Positions 1 through 7,482 of a DNA stretch of 64,000 nt are shown piece by piece. Source of the stretch: Hyphomicrobiales bacterium. Lineage in GTDB: Bacteria > Pseudomonadota > Alphaproteobacteria > Rhizobiales > Rhizobiaceae. The DNA is taken from contig UCCA01000026.1 in NCBI GenBank assembly GCA_900470805.1, positions 16,590 to 80,589 of the forward strand, written 5' to 3'. Under the pieces are notes generated by a model, which did no database searches, was not told the DNA's origin, and worked only from the letters and a program-made list of their open reading frames with translations. A program made the translations under genes and the position numbers. The first letter of the stretch is position 1; every line of letters starts with the position of its first letter.

Positions 1-87
1 GCCGGGCATCTCCCCCTCAAGGGGGGAGATCGACTCGTGGTGAGGGCGCGCCCAGCCAATCTCCCCCCTTGAGGGGGAGATGCCGGC
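1..87. repeat. Intergenic nested inverted repeat (C/G-rich, rhizobial type)
   Basis: Bases 1-30 and 59-87 are inverted copies of each other with one base missing (29 of 30 positions match). Each arm is itself close to a palindrome, with a run of five to six C followed by TCAAGG/CCTTGA and a run of G. The loop is about 28 bp. Elements of this kind occur in spaces between genes in rhizobia. Here it lies just upstream of the first permease, so it is between cistrons of an operon or at an operon border that the window cuts off. Transcribed, it could form a very stable hairpin. Confidence 0.75.
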
Positions 88-141
88 AGGCAGAGGGGGG
101 TGCCACGCAGCACAGTGCTAACTGGAAAAAAGGGATCAGCG

Positions 142-1056
142 ATGGCGACGATTGCTTCAGCAGAAACGACCGCAAAGGCCGAGCGGGCGCGCAGCCCGGG
201 CTTCCGCCTGCCGTCATGGGCCGTCTCCTATCTGCAGGCGACGCCGCTGGTTTTGATCCTCGGTTTCTTCTTCATCCTGCCGATCGCGATGATCGTCATC
301 GTCAGCTTCTGGGACTACGACTTCGCTGGCCTCTACCCCGACTTCCTGACGATGAACTACACCGAGACGCTCGGTTCCTGGGTCACCTGGAAGACCTATC
401 TGAACACGCTGAAATTCACCGTCATCGTCTGGACGCTGACCGTGCTCATCGGTTTCTGGGTCGCCTATTTCCTCGCCTTCCATGTCAGGCGAACGTCGAC
501 GCAGATGATCCTGTTTCTGGTCTGCACCGTGCCGTTCATGACCTCGAACATCATCCGCATGATCTCCTGGATACCGGTGCTCGGCCGCAACGGCCTGATC
601 AATTCGGCGCTGGTCGAGATGGGGATCGTGCCGCAGCCGATCGAATGGCTGCTCTATTCGGACTTTGCCGTGGTTCTTGCCATGGTGCACCTCTACACGC
701 TGTTCATGGTCACGCCGATCTTCAACACGCTGATGCGCATCGACCGGTCACTGTTCGAAGCGGCGCGCGATGCCGGGGCCAGCGGCTGGCAGATCCTCTG
801 GAACGTCGTCATACCGCTTGCCAAGCCCGGCATCGCCATCGGCTCGATCTTTGTCGTGACGCTCGTCATGGCCGACTTTTCGACGGTGCAGGTGATGTCC
901 GGCGGGCAGAGCGCCTCGGTGGCGCTGATGATGAAGAACCAGATGTCGCTGCTGCAATATCCGGCCGCCGCCGCCAATGCCGTGGTGCTCTTGATCGTCG
1001 TGCTGATGATGGTTGCCGCGATCCTGCGCGTCGTCGATATCCGCAAGGAGCTTTGA
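142..1056 (+). CDS. ABC transporter permease (PotB-like)
   Basis: A 304-residue inner-membrane permease of the spermidine/putrescine or Fe/thiamine-type importer class. About six hydrophobic segments are visible, the first around residues 30-55. The EAA loop that contacts the ATPase is present in the second half (EAARDAGASGW...). An in-frame upstream ATG at 100 exists. The ATG at 142 is preferred because a purine-rich stretch (aaaaaaggga) lies just before it and the 14 extra residues look non-coding. It is followed after one base by the partner permease. The ATPase and binding protein are presumably upstream of the window. Substrate cannot be read from the sequence; the downstream racemase suggests an amino-acid-like or hydantoin-like ligand (inference). 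Confidence 0.9.
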   Translation: MATIASAETTAKAERARSPGFRLPSWAVSYLQATPLVLILGFFFILPIAMIVIVSFWDYDFAGLYPDFLTMNYTETLGSWVTWKTYLNTLKFTVIVWTLTVLIGFWVAYFLAFHVRRTSTQMILFLVCTVPFMTSNIIRMISWIPVLGRNGLINSALVEMGIVPQPIEWLLYSDFAVVLAMVHLYTLFMVTPIFNTLMRIDRSLFEAARDAGASGWQILWNVVIPLAKPGIAIGSIFVVTLVMADFSTVQVMSGGQSASVALMMKNQMSLLQYPAAAANAVVLLIVVLMMVAAILRVVDIRKEL

Positions 1057-1057
1057 G

Positions 1058-1879
1058 ATGGGTCACGAAAAACGCACCTTCGAATTCTACATTCTCGCCG
1101 CCTTCTTCCTCGTCTTCGTGCTGTTTTTATACGGCCCGCTGTCGGCGATCCTGATCCTGTCCTTCCAGGGGCCGGATGGGGGACTGACCTTCCCGCTGAA
1201 CGGCGTTTCGGTACACTGGTTTTACAACCTGTTCGAAAAGCAGGCGGTGGGGGATTTCGGCGCTTCGTTCCGCCGCTCGTTCACGCTCGGCTTCATGGTG
1301 ATGATCGTCACCGTCGTCGTGTCGCTGCTCGCGGGCCTTGCCTTCCGCCGCCGGTTCAAGGGCGCGACGGTGCTGTTCTACGCCACGGTCGCCAGCCTCG
1401 TGGTGCCGTCGATCATCATCTCGCTCGGCATCGGCGTGGTGTTCCAGCAGGGCGGCATTCGCCCGGCCTGGTATTCCTCGGCCTTCGGCGCGCATCTGAC
1501 GTGGACGCTGCCGTTCGGCGTGCTGATCATGTTCGCCGTGTTCAACCGTTTCTCGCCGGCCTATGAGGAAGCGGCGCGCGATCTCGGGGCGAGCTCGTGG
1601 CAGACCTTCGTGCATGTGGTGCTGCCGATGATCGCGCCGAGCCTGATCGGCGTCGGGCTGTTCGGCTTCACGCTGTCCTACGACGAATTCGCCCGCACGC
1701 TGATGACGTCGGGCAGCTACAACACGCTGCCGCTAGAGATCTACGGGATGACCACCAACGTCACGACGCCGGTGCTTTACGCACTTGGAACGGTGACGAC
1801 GCTGTTCTCCTTCACCATTATTCTCGTCGCGCTCGGCATCATGATGATGCTGCGCGGCCGCCAGGCAAAGATAAGCTGA
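1058..1879 (+). CDS. ABC transporter permease (PotC-like)
   Basis: A 273-residue second permease of the same importer. About six membrane segments are predicted by eye, and the EAA loop reads EEAARDLGASSWQ. The start at 1058 is supported by a strong ribosome-binding site (caaggag at 1043-1049) inside the end of the previous gene. An earlier in-frame start at 1013 would overlap that gene by 44 bases and is rejected. With the preceding permease it forms the membrane heterodimer of a Pot-type importer. The racemase gene follows after four bases, so it is in the same operon. Confidence 0.9.
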   Translation: MGHEKRTFEFYILAAFFLVFVLFLYGPLSAILILSFQGPDGGLTFPLNGVSVHWFYNLFEKQAVGDFGASFRRSFTLGFMVMIVTVVVSLLAGLAFRRRFKGATVLFYATVASLVVPSIIISLGIGVVFQQGGIRPAWYSSAFGAHLTWTLPFGVLIMFAVFNRFSPAYEEAARDLGASSWQTFVHVVLPMIAPSLIGVGLFGFTLSYDEFARTLMTSGSYNTLPLEIYGMTTNVTTPVLYALGTVTTLFSFTIILVALGIMMMLRGRQAKIS

Positions 1880-1883
1880 TCTC

Positions 1884-2624
1884 ATGCGCATTCTCATCGT
1901 CAATCCGAACACGACGGCCTCCATGACCGAGAAGGCGGCGATCGCTGCCCGCGCGGTGGCGGCAACAGGGACGGAGATCATCGCCGCGACGTCGCGGATG
2001 GGACCGGTCTCGATCGAGGGGCACTATGACGGAGCGCTCGCCATTCCCGGGCTGCTGGCCGAACTGAAGGACCGGGCAGGGACCTACGATGCCGCCGTCA
2101 TCGCCTGTTTCGACGATACCGGGCTCGAGGCTGCCCGCAGCTTTGCTGACGTGCCGGTGCTCGGGCTTTGCGAATCCGCGGTGGCAACGGCAGGCTTTCT
2201 GGCGCAGCGCTTTACCGTTGTCACCACGCTGGAGCGCTCGCGGGTGCTGATCGACAATCTGGTGCGGCGCTACGGCATGGGCGACCGGGCCAGGGTGCGG
2301 GCATCGGATATTCCGGTGCTGGAACTCGAGAACGAGGCGTCGGGCGCAATCGGCAAGCTGCGCGCCGAGATCGAGCGGGCGCTGACGGAGGATGGCGCCG
2401 AGGCGATCGTGCTCGGTTGCGCCGGCATGACCGATCTGGCGCGCGAACTTCAGGAGATCTACGACGTGCCCGTGGTCGATGGCGTGGCGGCTGCCGTCAA
2501 GCAGGCGGAGGCGCTGGTATCGCTTGGGCTTTCGACCAGCAAGCGTGGCTCCTATGCGTCGCCGTTGCCGAAGGCATTCCTCGGTGCGATGAGCGGGTTC
2601 GCGCCGCTGCAGGCGGCGGGCTGA
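1884..2624 (+). CDS. Asp/Glu/hydantoin racemase family protein
   Basis: 246 residues, the usual length for the family. The N-terminus MRILIVNPNTTASMT is typical of hydantoin and Asp/Glu racemases. The two catalytic cysteines of this cofactor-free racemase fold are visible: Cys75 in ACFDDTGL and Cys179 in LGCAGM. It would invert the chirality of a 5-substituted hydantoin, an allantoin-like ureide or an acidic amino acid. It is translationally linked to the ABC permeases upstream (4-bp gap) and the flavin-reductase-like gene downstream (3-bp gap), so the operon probably imports and racemises one compound. The exact substrate is unknown. Confidence 0.85.
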   Translation: MRILIVNPNTTASMTEKAAIAARAVAATGTEIIAATSRMGPVSIEGHYDGALAIPGLLAELKDRAGTYDAAVIACFDDTGLEAARSFADVPVLGLCESAVATAGFLAQRFTVVTTLERSRVLIDNLVRRYGMGDRARVRASDIPVLELENEASGAIGKLRAEIERALTEDGAEAIVLGCAGMTDLARELQEIYDVPVVDGVAAAVKQAEALVSLGLSTSKRGSYASPLPKAFLGAMSGFAPLQAAG

Positions 2625-2627
2625 GCC

Positions 2628-3239
2628 ATGTCCATCTCCTTCGATTTCGAAACGCTCTCCGAGCGCGAACGCTACAAGCTGATGATCGGCACCGTCGTGC
2701 CGCGGCCAATCGCGCTGGTGACCACGGTCGACGAGCACGGCCGCGTCAACGCGGCGCCGTTTTCCTTCTTCAATTGCCTGTCGGCTGATCCGCCGATCCT
2801 GGCGCTGGGTGTCGAGAACAACCCTGATATGTCGTTCAAGGACACCGGCCACAACATCCGCATGACGGAGGTGTTTACCGTCAACATCGTCTCCTTCTCG
2901 ATCGCCGAGGCGATGCATGTCTGCGGCTCGAAATATCCGCGCGGGGTCGACGAACTGAAGGAAGCCGGGCTGACGGCGATGCCGGGCGTCAAGGTCGCTT
3001 CGCCATGGATCGCCGAGGCGCCGGCAGCATTCGAATGCAAGCGGCATGTGACGCTGGAGCTCGGCAAGTCCAGGCAGATCATCATGGGCGAGATCGTCTA
3101 CGCGCATTATCGCGACGGCGTCGTCGATCCCGAACGGCTGCGGGTCGATCCGGGCCAGCTCGATGCCATCGCCAGGCTCGGCGGCGATACCTGCAGCACG
3201 ATCCGCGACCGTTTCGAGATGCTGACGCCAAAACTCTGA
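2628..3239 (+). CDS. Flavin reductase-like (FMN-binding split-barrel) protein
   Basis: 203 residues. The segment VPRPIALVTTVDEHGRVNAAPFS near residues 23-45 is the hallmark of the flavin-reductase-like split-barrel domain, in which FMN binds at the dimer interface. Such proteins reduce flavin for a partner monooxygenase or act as flavoproteins in ring or amide catabolism. No monooxygenase gene is next to it in the window. Its start is three bases after the racemase stop. The role in the racemase operon is inferred only from position. Confidence 0.82.
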   Translation: MSISFDFETLSERERYKLMIGTVVPRPIALVTTVDEHGRVNAAPFSFFNCLSADPPILALGVENNPDMSFKDTGHNIRMTEVFTVNIVSFSIAEAMHVCGSKYPRGVDELKEAGLTAMPGVKVASPWIAEAPAAFECKRHVTLELGKSRQIIMGEIVYAHYRDGVVDPERLRVDPGQLDAIARLGGDTCSTIRDRFEMLTPKL

Positions 3240-3325
3240 CGGCGGGGTATCCCGATTATTTCGCTTTACTTTCCGTGGCTGCTTGCGAATGTTTGCGCAA
3301 AAGCATCGCTAGAGAGGAAGCCCAC

Positions 3326-3817
3326 ATGACGACGCCCGAAGACGACCTCGCACGGATCGCCGAACAAGAAACCGCGCTGAGCTTCGACAGTTTCGATCTG
3401 ACGACGGCGTGGCAGCTCGGCAAGCTCCTGCAGGAACTGGCGACGGAGCGCGGCCTCGGCATCGCCATCGACATTACTTTGCACGCGATGCCCGTGTTTT
3501 ACGCCGCGCTGCCGGGTGTGACGCCCGACAACGTCCAGTGGGTGCGCCGCAAGCGCAATCTGGTGCTGCGCTACTTCAGGAGCAGCTACGCGATCGGCCT
3601 CGACCTGAAATCCAAGGGCAAGACGGTTGCCGACAACGGCCTGTCCGACGCCGATTACGCGCCGCATGGCGGCAGCTTCCCGATCACCGTCAAGGGCACC
3701 GGCTGCATCGGCGCCGTCACCGTCTCCGGCCTGCCGCAGCGCGATGACCACAACCTCGCGGTCGAGGCGCTGGCGCTGATGCTGGCGAAGGATCTGGATG
3801 CGTTGCGGCTGGGGTAG
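3326..3817 (+). CDS. UPF0303 / heme-degrading-domain (HbpS/GlcG-like) family protein
   Basis: 163 residues matching the length and pattern of UPF0303 proteins, which share the GlcG/HbpS alpha-beta fold. Typical segments are FDSFDLTTAWQLG near the start, VQWVRRKRNLVLRY in the middle and GCIGAVTVSGLPQRDDH near the end. The ATG at 3326 follows gagaggaag; a much longer in-frame reading upstream overlaps the previous gene and is not credible. It is 86 bases after the flavin-reductase-like gene on the same strand and may be the last gene of that operon. Biochemical function of the family is poorly known. Confidence 0.8.
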   Translation: MTTPEDDLARIAEQETALSFDSFDLTTAWQLGKLLQELATERGLGIAIDITLHAMPVFYAALPGVTPDNVQWVRRKRNLVLRYFRSSYAIGLDLKSKGKTVADNGLSDADYAPHGGSFPITVKGTGCIGAVTVSGLPQRDDHNLAVEALALMLAKDLDALRLG

Positions 3818-3897
3818 GGGCGACCGGGCAGGCGGTGACGGCGTGCCCGTTGTAATTTGGCGAATGGCTGCGATACTCGCTCTCAGGAGCGAGATCG

Positions 3898-4476
3898 ATG
3901 GCGCGTCATCTTCGCATTCTTGCGGCGTTTCTATCGCTGGCGCTGATTAGCGCCGGATTGGCCGATGACGGGCGCTGGTATGCCGGAGACTATTCCTTCT
4001 CCGACGAACTTGGTGGCTTCCGCATCCTGTCGATTTCAGGGTCCGGCACGCGAGACGATCCGATCGAGATCCACGAGATGTTCAACGCCCTCTCACCGGT
4101 GACATTGATTATACGCGCAGCAGGACAGTCCGCGCTCAAGACAACTGTGCCGGGCTCGTTCCATCTGCGCGTGATAGTCGTGAACCAAAGCGGACTGGCG
4201 TGGATCGGCTTCGGGTTCGAACTCCAGGAGGTCAAGGGCAAGCCCAGCGACTTCTACGACGGCCTATCTTTCGGCCAAGTGGACCCAGACTCATCGCTGA
4301 TTTCGTCCAGCCGATTCCCGCATTTCGAAAGCCGGTTCGAGAGCTTCGATCGGTTGAACTTCGACGGTGGACACGTCGATCCAACGCAGCGATCTGATTT
4401 CGGCTTCTTCATCACCGATGTGACGCCGGTTGCAACCTTCTATCTGGTGCAGGAGCCGCGGATTCCGGCGTCGTGA
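3898..4476 (+). CDS. Secreted protein of unknown function
   Basis: 192 residues with a clear Sec signal peptide: positively charged start MARHLR, then a hydrophobic core to about residue 20, with possible cleavage near SAGLA-DD. The mature part contains no cysteine and reads like a beta-rich domain. I do not recognise a family. A run of aggagcgag just upstream serves as ribosome-binding site for the ATG at 3898. Codon use is less GC3-biased than its neighbours, which fits an accessory gene. It stands alone between the UPF0303 gene and a diguanylate cyclase. Confidence 0.7.
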   Translation: MARHLRILAAFLSLALISAGLADDGRWYAGDYSFSDELGGFRILSISGSGTRDDPIEIHEMFNALSPVTLIIRAAGQSALKTTVPGSFHLRVIVVNQSGLAWIGFGFELQEVKGKPSDFYDGLSFGQVDPDSSLISSSRFPHFESRFESFDRLNFDGGHVDPTQRSDFGFFITDVTPVATFYLVQEPRIPAS

Positions 4477-4570
4477 AGGTTTGCGCGGTACGATAACCTG
4501 ATCGTAAGCACTGTGACTATAGAGTTTTCGCCATCCATCTCCATGGTCTCCGTCGTAAATTGTGTTGGCA

Positions 4571-6001
4571 ATGCGTTACGTTCATTTTAGACTTGTCGGT
4601 CCCGCGGTTGCCTGCGTTGCCCTGTTGATCGTCGGTATGGCGACGTTTTCCTATTACGGTGCGGCACGGATCGATGCGGAAGCGCGCCAGCGGCAGGAAG
4701 CGCTCGTCGAACGCAACATCGCGTTCTGGATCGCCGATGTCGAATTCTCCCTGACGTCCTGGACGATCTGGGACGAGTCGATCGCCAAGCTCGACAACAG
4801 TTTCGATTTTGGATGGACGGATCGTAATATCGGCGCCTCACTGATCGGCACCTCGCGCACCCGCTTCACTGCCGTTCTCGATGCTGGCGATGGGCTCCTC
4901 TACTCGCGCACGGATGACAGCGTCAAAGGCAGGCCATTTTTTGCCAGAGGGCCCGCCGCGATCGTCGCGGATACAGCGCCGCTCGTGGCGGACGTGCGCG
5001 CACGAGAGCACGCGCCGCGCAAGGAGGGGATTCCGGATCCTGTCGTCCGCAGCCGAATCGAGGTCCTTGGCGAGGAAGCTGTACTGCTTTCCGCAAGTCT
5101 CTTTCAGCCTGATTTTGGAACTACAAAGCTCAAGGCGGCCCGCGCGCCTATTCTGATCACGGCAATGCCGATCAGCGGCAGCCTGCAAAATTTTCTCGGG
5201 GATCGCTTCCTGCTCGATGATGCGCACATCACCCCGCTATCCATGGTGACGGACGACCGCGCTCGCGCTGAAGTGGCAACCGGAGCGGGCGGCGAGGTCG
5301 AGGTTCTGTCGTGGCGGTCACCGACGCCGGCGGCTGATGTGCTCTATCAGGCGCTGCCACTGATCGTGACGGTTATCATCGTCTTGCTCGTCGGCGGTTT
5401 TCTGATGGCGCGTGTTTCGCAATCGACGGCGCATATGCTTGTCGGCCGCGAGAAACAGATGCGCCACGCGGCAACGCATGATTTTCTGACGGGTCTTGCC
5501 AACCGCGCGCTGCTTGAGGCGGAATTCATGCAGCAGGCGGCTGCAGGTGAACTCGTCGTGGTCTGCCTCGACCTTGATGGCTTCAAGGCGATCAATGATA
5601 CTTACGGTCATGCGACCGGCGACCAACTGCTGCAAGTCGTTGCGTCCCGGCTGGTCTCGGCGACACGCGATACGGACCGGATTTTTCGCCTCGGCGGCGA
5701 CGAATTCTCGATCCTGATGCCGGGCATGTCCGCTGCCGAGGCGGCGACGGCTTGCCGGCGAATTTCCTCGTTGCTCTCCAAGCCGATGCCGCTTGATGGA
5801 TGCACCGTTGCGATCGGCGCGTCGTTCGGCCTCAGCCAGGTATCGGGTCAGGAAATCAGCTGTGACGCCGCCTTCAAATCGGCGGATACGGCTCTGTACG
5901 AGGCGAAGTCGCTTGGCAGCGGCAGCGTCGTCGATGCCGCTGCCATGTCAACAGGTCTTCAGGAGCAGCCAATGCGGCCGAAAGCAGCGGCAAGGGGCTG
6001 A
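4571..6001 (+). CDS. Membrane-bound diguanylate cyclase with periplasmic CHASE4-like sensor
   Basis: 476 residues. A first membrane segment lies near residues 9-30 and a second near 255-280. Between them is a periplasmic domain of about 220 residues whose start (DVEFSLTSWTIWDESI) resembles CHASE4 sensors. The C-terminus is a full GGDEF domain: DFLTGLANR, DLDGFKAINDTYGH and an intact RLGGDEF signature. The RDTD five residues before GGDEF fits the inhibitory I-site (RxxD), so product feedback is likely. It makes cyclic di-GMP from two GTP in response to an unknown periplasmic signal. The start is uncertain: GTG 4562, TTG 4565 and ATG 4571 are in frame and none has a good ribosome-binding site. 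Confidence 0.88.
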   Translation: MRYVHFRLVGPAVACVALLIVGMATFSYYGAARIDAEARQRQEALVERNIAFWIADVEFSLTSWTIWDESIAKLDNSFDFGWTDRNIGASLIGTSRTRFTAVLDAGDGLLYSRTDDSVKGRPFFARGPAAIVADTAPLVADVRAREHAPRKEGIPDPVVRSRIEVLGEEAVLLSASLFQPDFGTTKLKAARAPILITAMPISGSLQNFLGDRFLLDDAHITPLSMVTDDRARAEVATGAGGEVEVLSWRSPTPAADVLYQALPLIVTVIIVLLVGGFLMARVSQSTAHMLVGREKQMRHAATHDFLTGLANRALLEAEFMQQAAAGELVVVCLDLDGFKAINDTYGHATGDQLLQVVASRLVSATRDTDRIFRLGGDEFSILMPGMSAAEAATACRRISSLLSKPMPLDGCTVAIGASFGLSQVSGQEISCDAAFKSADTALYEAKSLGSGSVVDAAAMSTGLQEQPMRPKAAARG

Positions 6002-6020
6002 CCTGCCGATGCCGCCGCGT

Positions 6021-6037
6021 GGCGGACACGATCCGCC
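6021..6037. terminator. Short hairpin between convergent genes
   Basis: GGCGGA and TCCGCC pair around a 5-base loop in the 48-bp space between the convergent cyclase and AGE genes. There is no T-run, so it is only a weak candidate for a transcription end. Confidence 0.3.
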
Positions 6038-6049
6038 GCCTTTCGTTCC

Positions 6050-7309
6050 TCAGATTTTCCCGCCGGCTTCGGCAATTACCTTGGTCAGGCTTCCCGTTGC
6101 CGGGAAGAGCGGGATCAAGCAGGCCTGCAGGGCGTGGTAGATGTCGCCCTTGCCGGGGAAGATGGTGTGTGCGGGGACCATGGCTTCCGTCAGTTCCTCG
6201 TGCCAGCCGCCGTTCTTGTGGTCGATGAAGCGGCGCTCGATGACGTTCCAGATCTTGCGGTAGCTTTCCTCGTGGAAATCGCTCGGCAGGTGCTCGTTGA
6301 GATAGTGGGCAGCCGCCGCGCCTTCGCAGGCGGGCCACCACATCTTCTGGCGCTTGTCGGGGCGGTCTTCCCAGTCGAGCGTGTAGAAGAAGCTGCCCTT
6401 GTCCTCGTCCCAGCCGAGCAGCATGGACTGCGCAAACAGTGCCTTGGCCGCATCCGGCATCCAGTCATGTTTCCTGCCGCCGAGAACCCAGAGCTGCAGG
6501 ATGAGGCGCGCCCACTCCAGTGAGTGGCCGGGCGTGGTGCCGGCCGGGCGGAACATCTCGTTGGGGTGGTAGTAATTCTTGTCGAGCGTCCAGTCGGTGT
6601 CGAAGTGCTCGGCGACGCGCCAGCCGACGGAGCCGGCGGCGCGGCGGATGACGAGGTCGGCGATGCTTTCGGCCTTGGTGAGATAGGCGCGGTCGCCTGT
6701 CGCCTCGAAGGCGGCCATCAGCGCTTCGGTCAGGTGCATGTTGGAGTTCTGGCCACGATAGGTACCACCGTCGAGCGGCTGCCAGTCGGCGGTGAACTCC
6801 TCGGCGATGGCGCCGTGCTTTTCTTCCCAGAAGCGGATGTTCAGGACTTCGGTGATGTCGGCGAGCATGCCGTCGGCAAGCGGATGGCCCACCGTCTTGG
6901 CCGAGGAGGCGGCGAGCAGCACGAAGGCGTGGCCGTAGCCCTGCTTGTTGGTGTCGACCGGTCCGTCATTGTTCAATGACCAGAAATAGCCGCCGTTCCT
7001 GGCGTCGCGGTGCTGGTTCCAGATATACTGCATGCCGTGATCGACGACATCCGAAGCGCCGGGGCGGCCGAGCAGGGCGCCGATCGAGAAGCAGTGGACG
7101 GCGCGGGCGGCGATGTGGATGCCGCGGATCTGGCCTTCGGCGTCCAGCGGCTTGCCTGTATCGTCGAGATCGTAGAAACCGCCCCTCGGGTTGATGGAGG
7201 CATGCTGGAAGAAATCGAACAGGCCGTTTGCCTGCGCGATCAACCAGTCGCGGTGATAGGCGCGGGTGGACCAGTTTCCGAGCGTGGCGTCGCCGATCGC
7301 TGGTGTCAT
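6050..7309 (-). CDS. AGE-family sugar epimerase/isomerase (N-acylglucosamine 2-epimerase superfamily)
   Basis: 419 residues, typical of the (alpha/alpha)6-barrel AGE superfamily, which includes N-acylglucosamine 2-epimerases, mannose isomerases and YihS-type isomerases. Family landmarks: PRGGFYDLD near the N-terminus, a PGHSLEWARL segment with a conserved histidine in the third quarter, and GGWHEEL with GDIYHALQAC near the end. The ATG at 7309 is chosen because a perfect GGAGGT lies 5 bases upstream; the 22 extra residues upstream would run through that site. It is divergent from metH across about 170 bp. The sugar substrate cannot be told from motifs alone; an aldose-ketose isomerase such as mannose isomerase is plausible. 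Confidence 0.88.
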   Translation of the reverse strand: MTPAIGDATLGNWSTRAYHRDWLIAQANGLFDFFQHASINPRGGFYDLDDTGKPLDAEGQIRGIHIAARAVHCFSIGALLGRPGASDVVDHGMQYIWNQHRDARNGGYFWSLNNDGPVDTNKQGYGHAFVLLAASSAKTVGHPLADGMLADITEVLNIRFWEEKHGAIAEEFTADWQPLDGGTYRGQNSNMHLTEALMAAFEATGDRAYLTKAESIADLVIRRAAGSVGWRVAEHFDTDWTLDKNYYHPNEMFRPAGTTPGHSLEWARLILQLWVLGGRKHDWMPDAAKALFAQSMLLGWDEDKGSFFYTLDWEDRPDKRQKMWWPACEGAAAAHYLNEHLPSDFHEESYRKIWNVIERRFIDHKNGGWHEELTEAMVPAHTIFPGKGDIYHALQACLIPLFPATGSLTKVIAEAGGKI

Positions 7310-7418
7310 GACATACCTCCATTTCATACACAAAGCTTTGAAATTGCCTATATAGGGGACGGTCGAGTCTGTCATCCCGCGACAACCGCCCGGCGCCGAA
7401 AATGTCGCTGATATATTG

Positions 7419-7438
7419 ACATAAAGATATCTTTATGT
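7419..7438. promoter_or_regulatory. Perfect 20-bp palindrome, predicted SahR operator of metH
   Basis: The sequence acataaagatatctttatgt is a perfect palindrome 45 bp upstream of the metH GTG. The central 16 bases (ATAAAGATATCTTTAT) recur exactly at 38938-38953 in front of an ArsR-family regulator that precedes metF. From established work, ArsR-family SahR represses SAM-cycle genes (metH/metE, metF, ahcY, metK) and releases them on binding S-adenosylhomocysteine. The match of site, regulator type and target genes makes this assignment strong. Confidence 0.88.
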
Positions 7439-7482
7439 GATTTGAACCGCTTGTCTTTCCAATGACGTCAAGGAGTCCGCCC

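Noticed and set aside
69..1154. Long plus-strand reading frame over the first permease
   Set aside because: Arg/Asp/His-rich shadow frame of the real permease gene; no family features.
7310..7482. SAM riboswitch upstream of metH
   Set aside because: No SAM-II or other SAM aptamer core was visible; the palindromic operator explains control.
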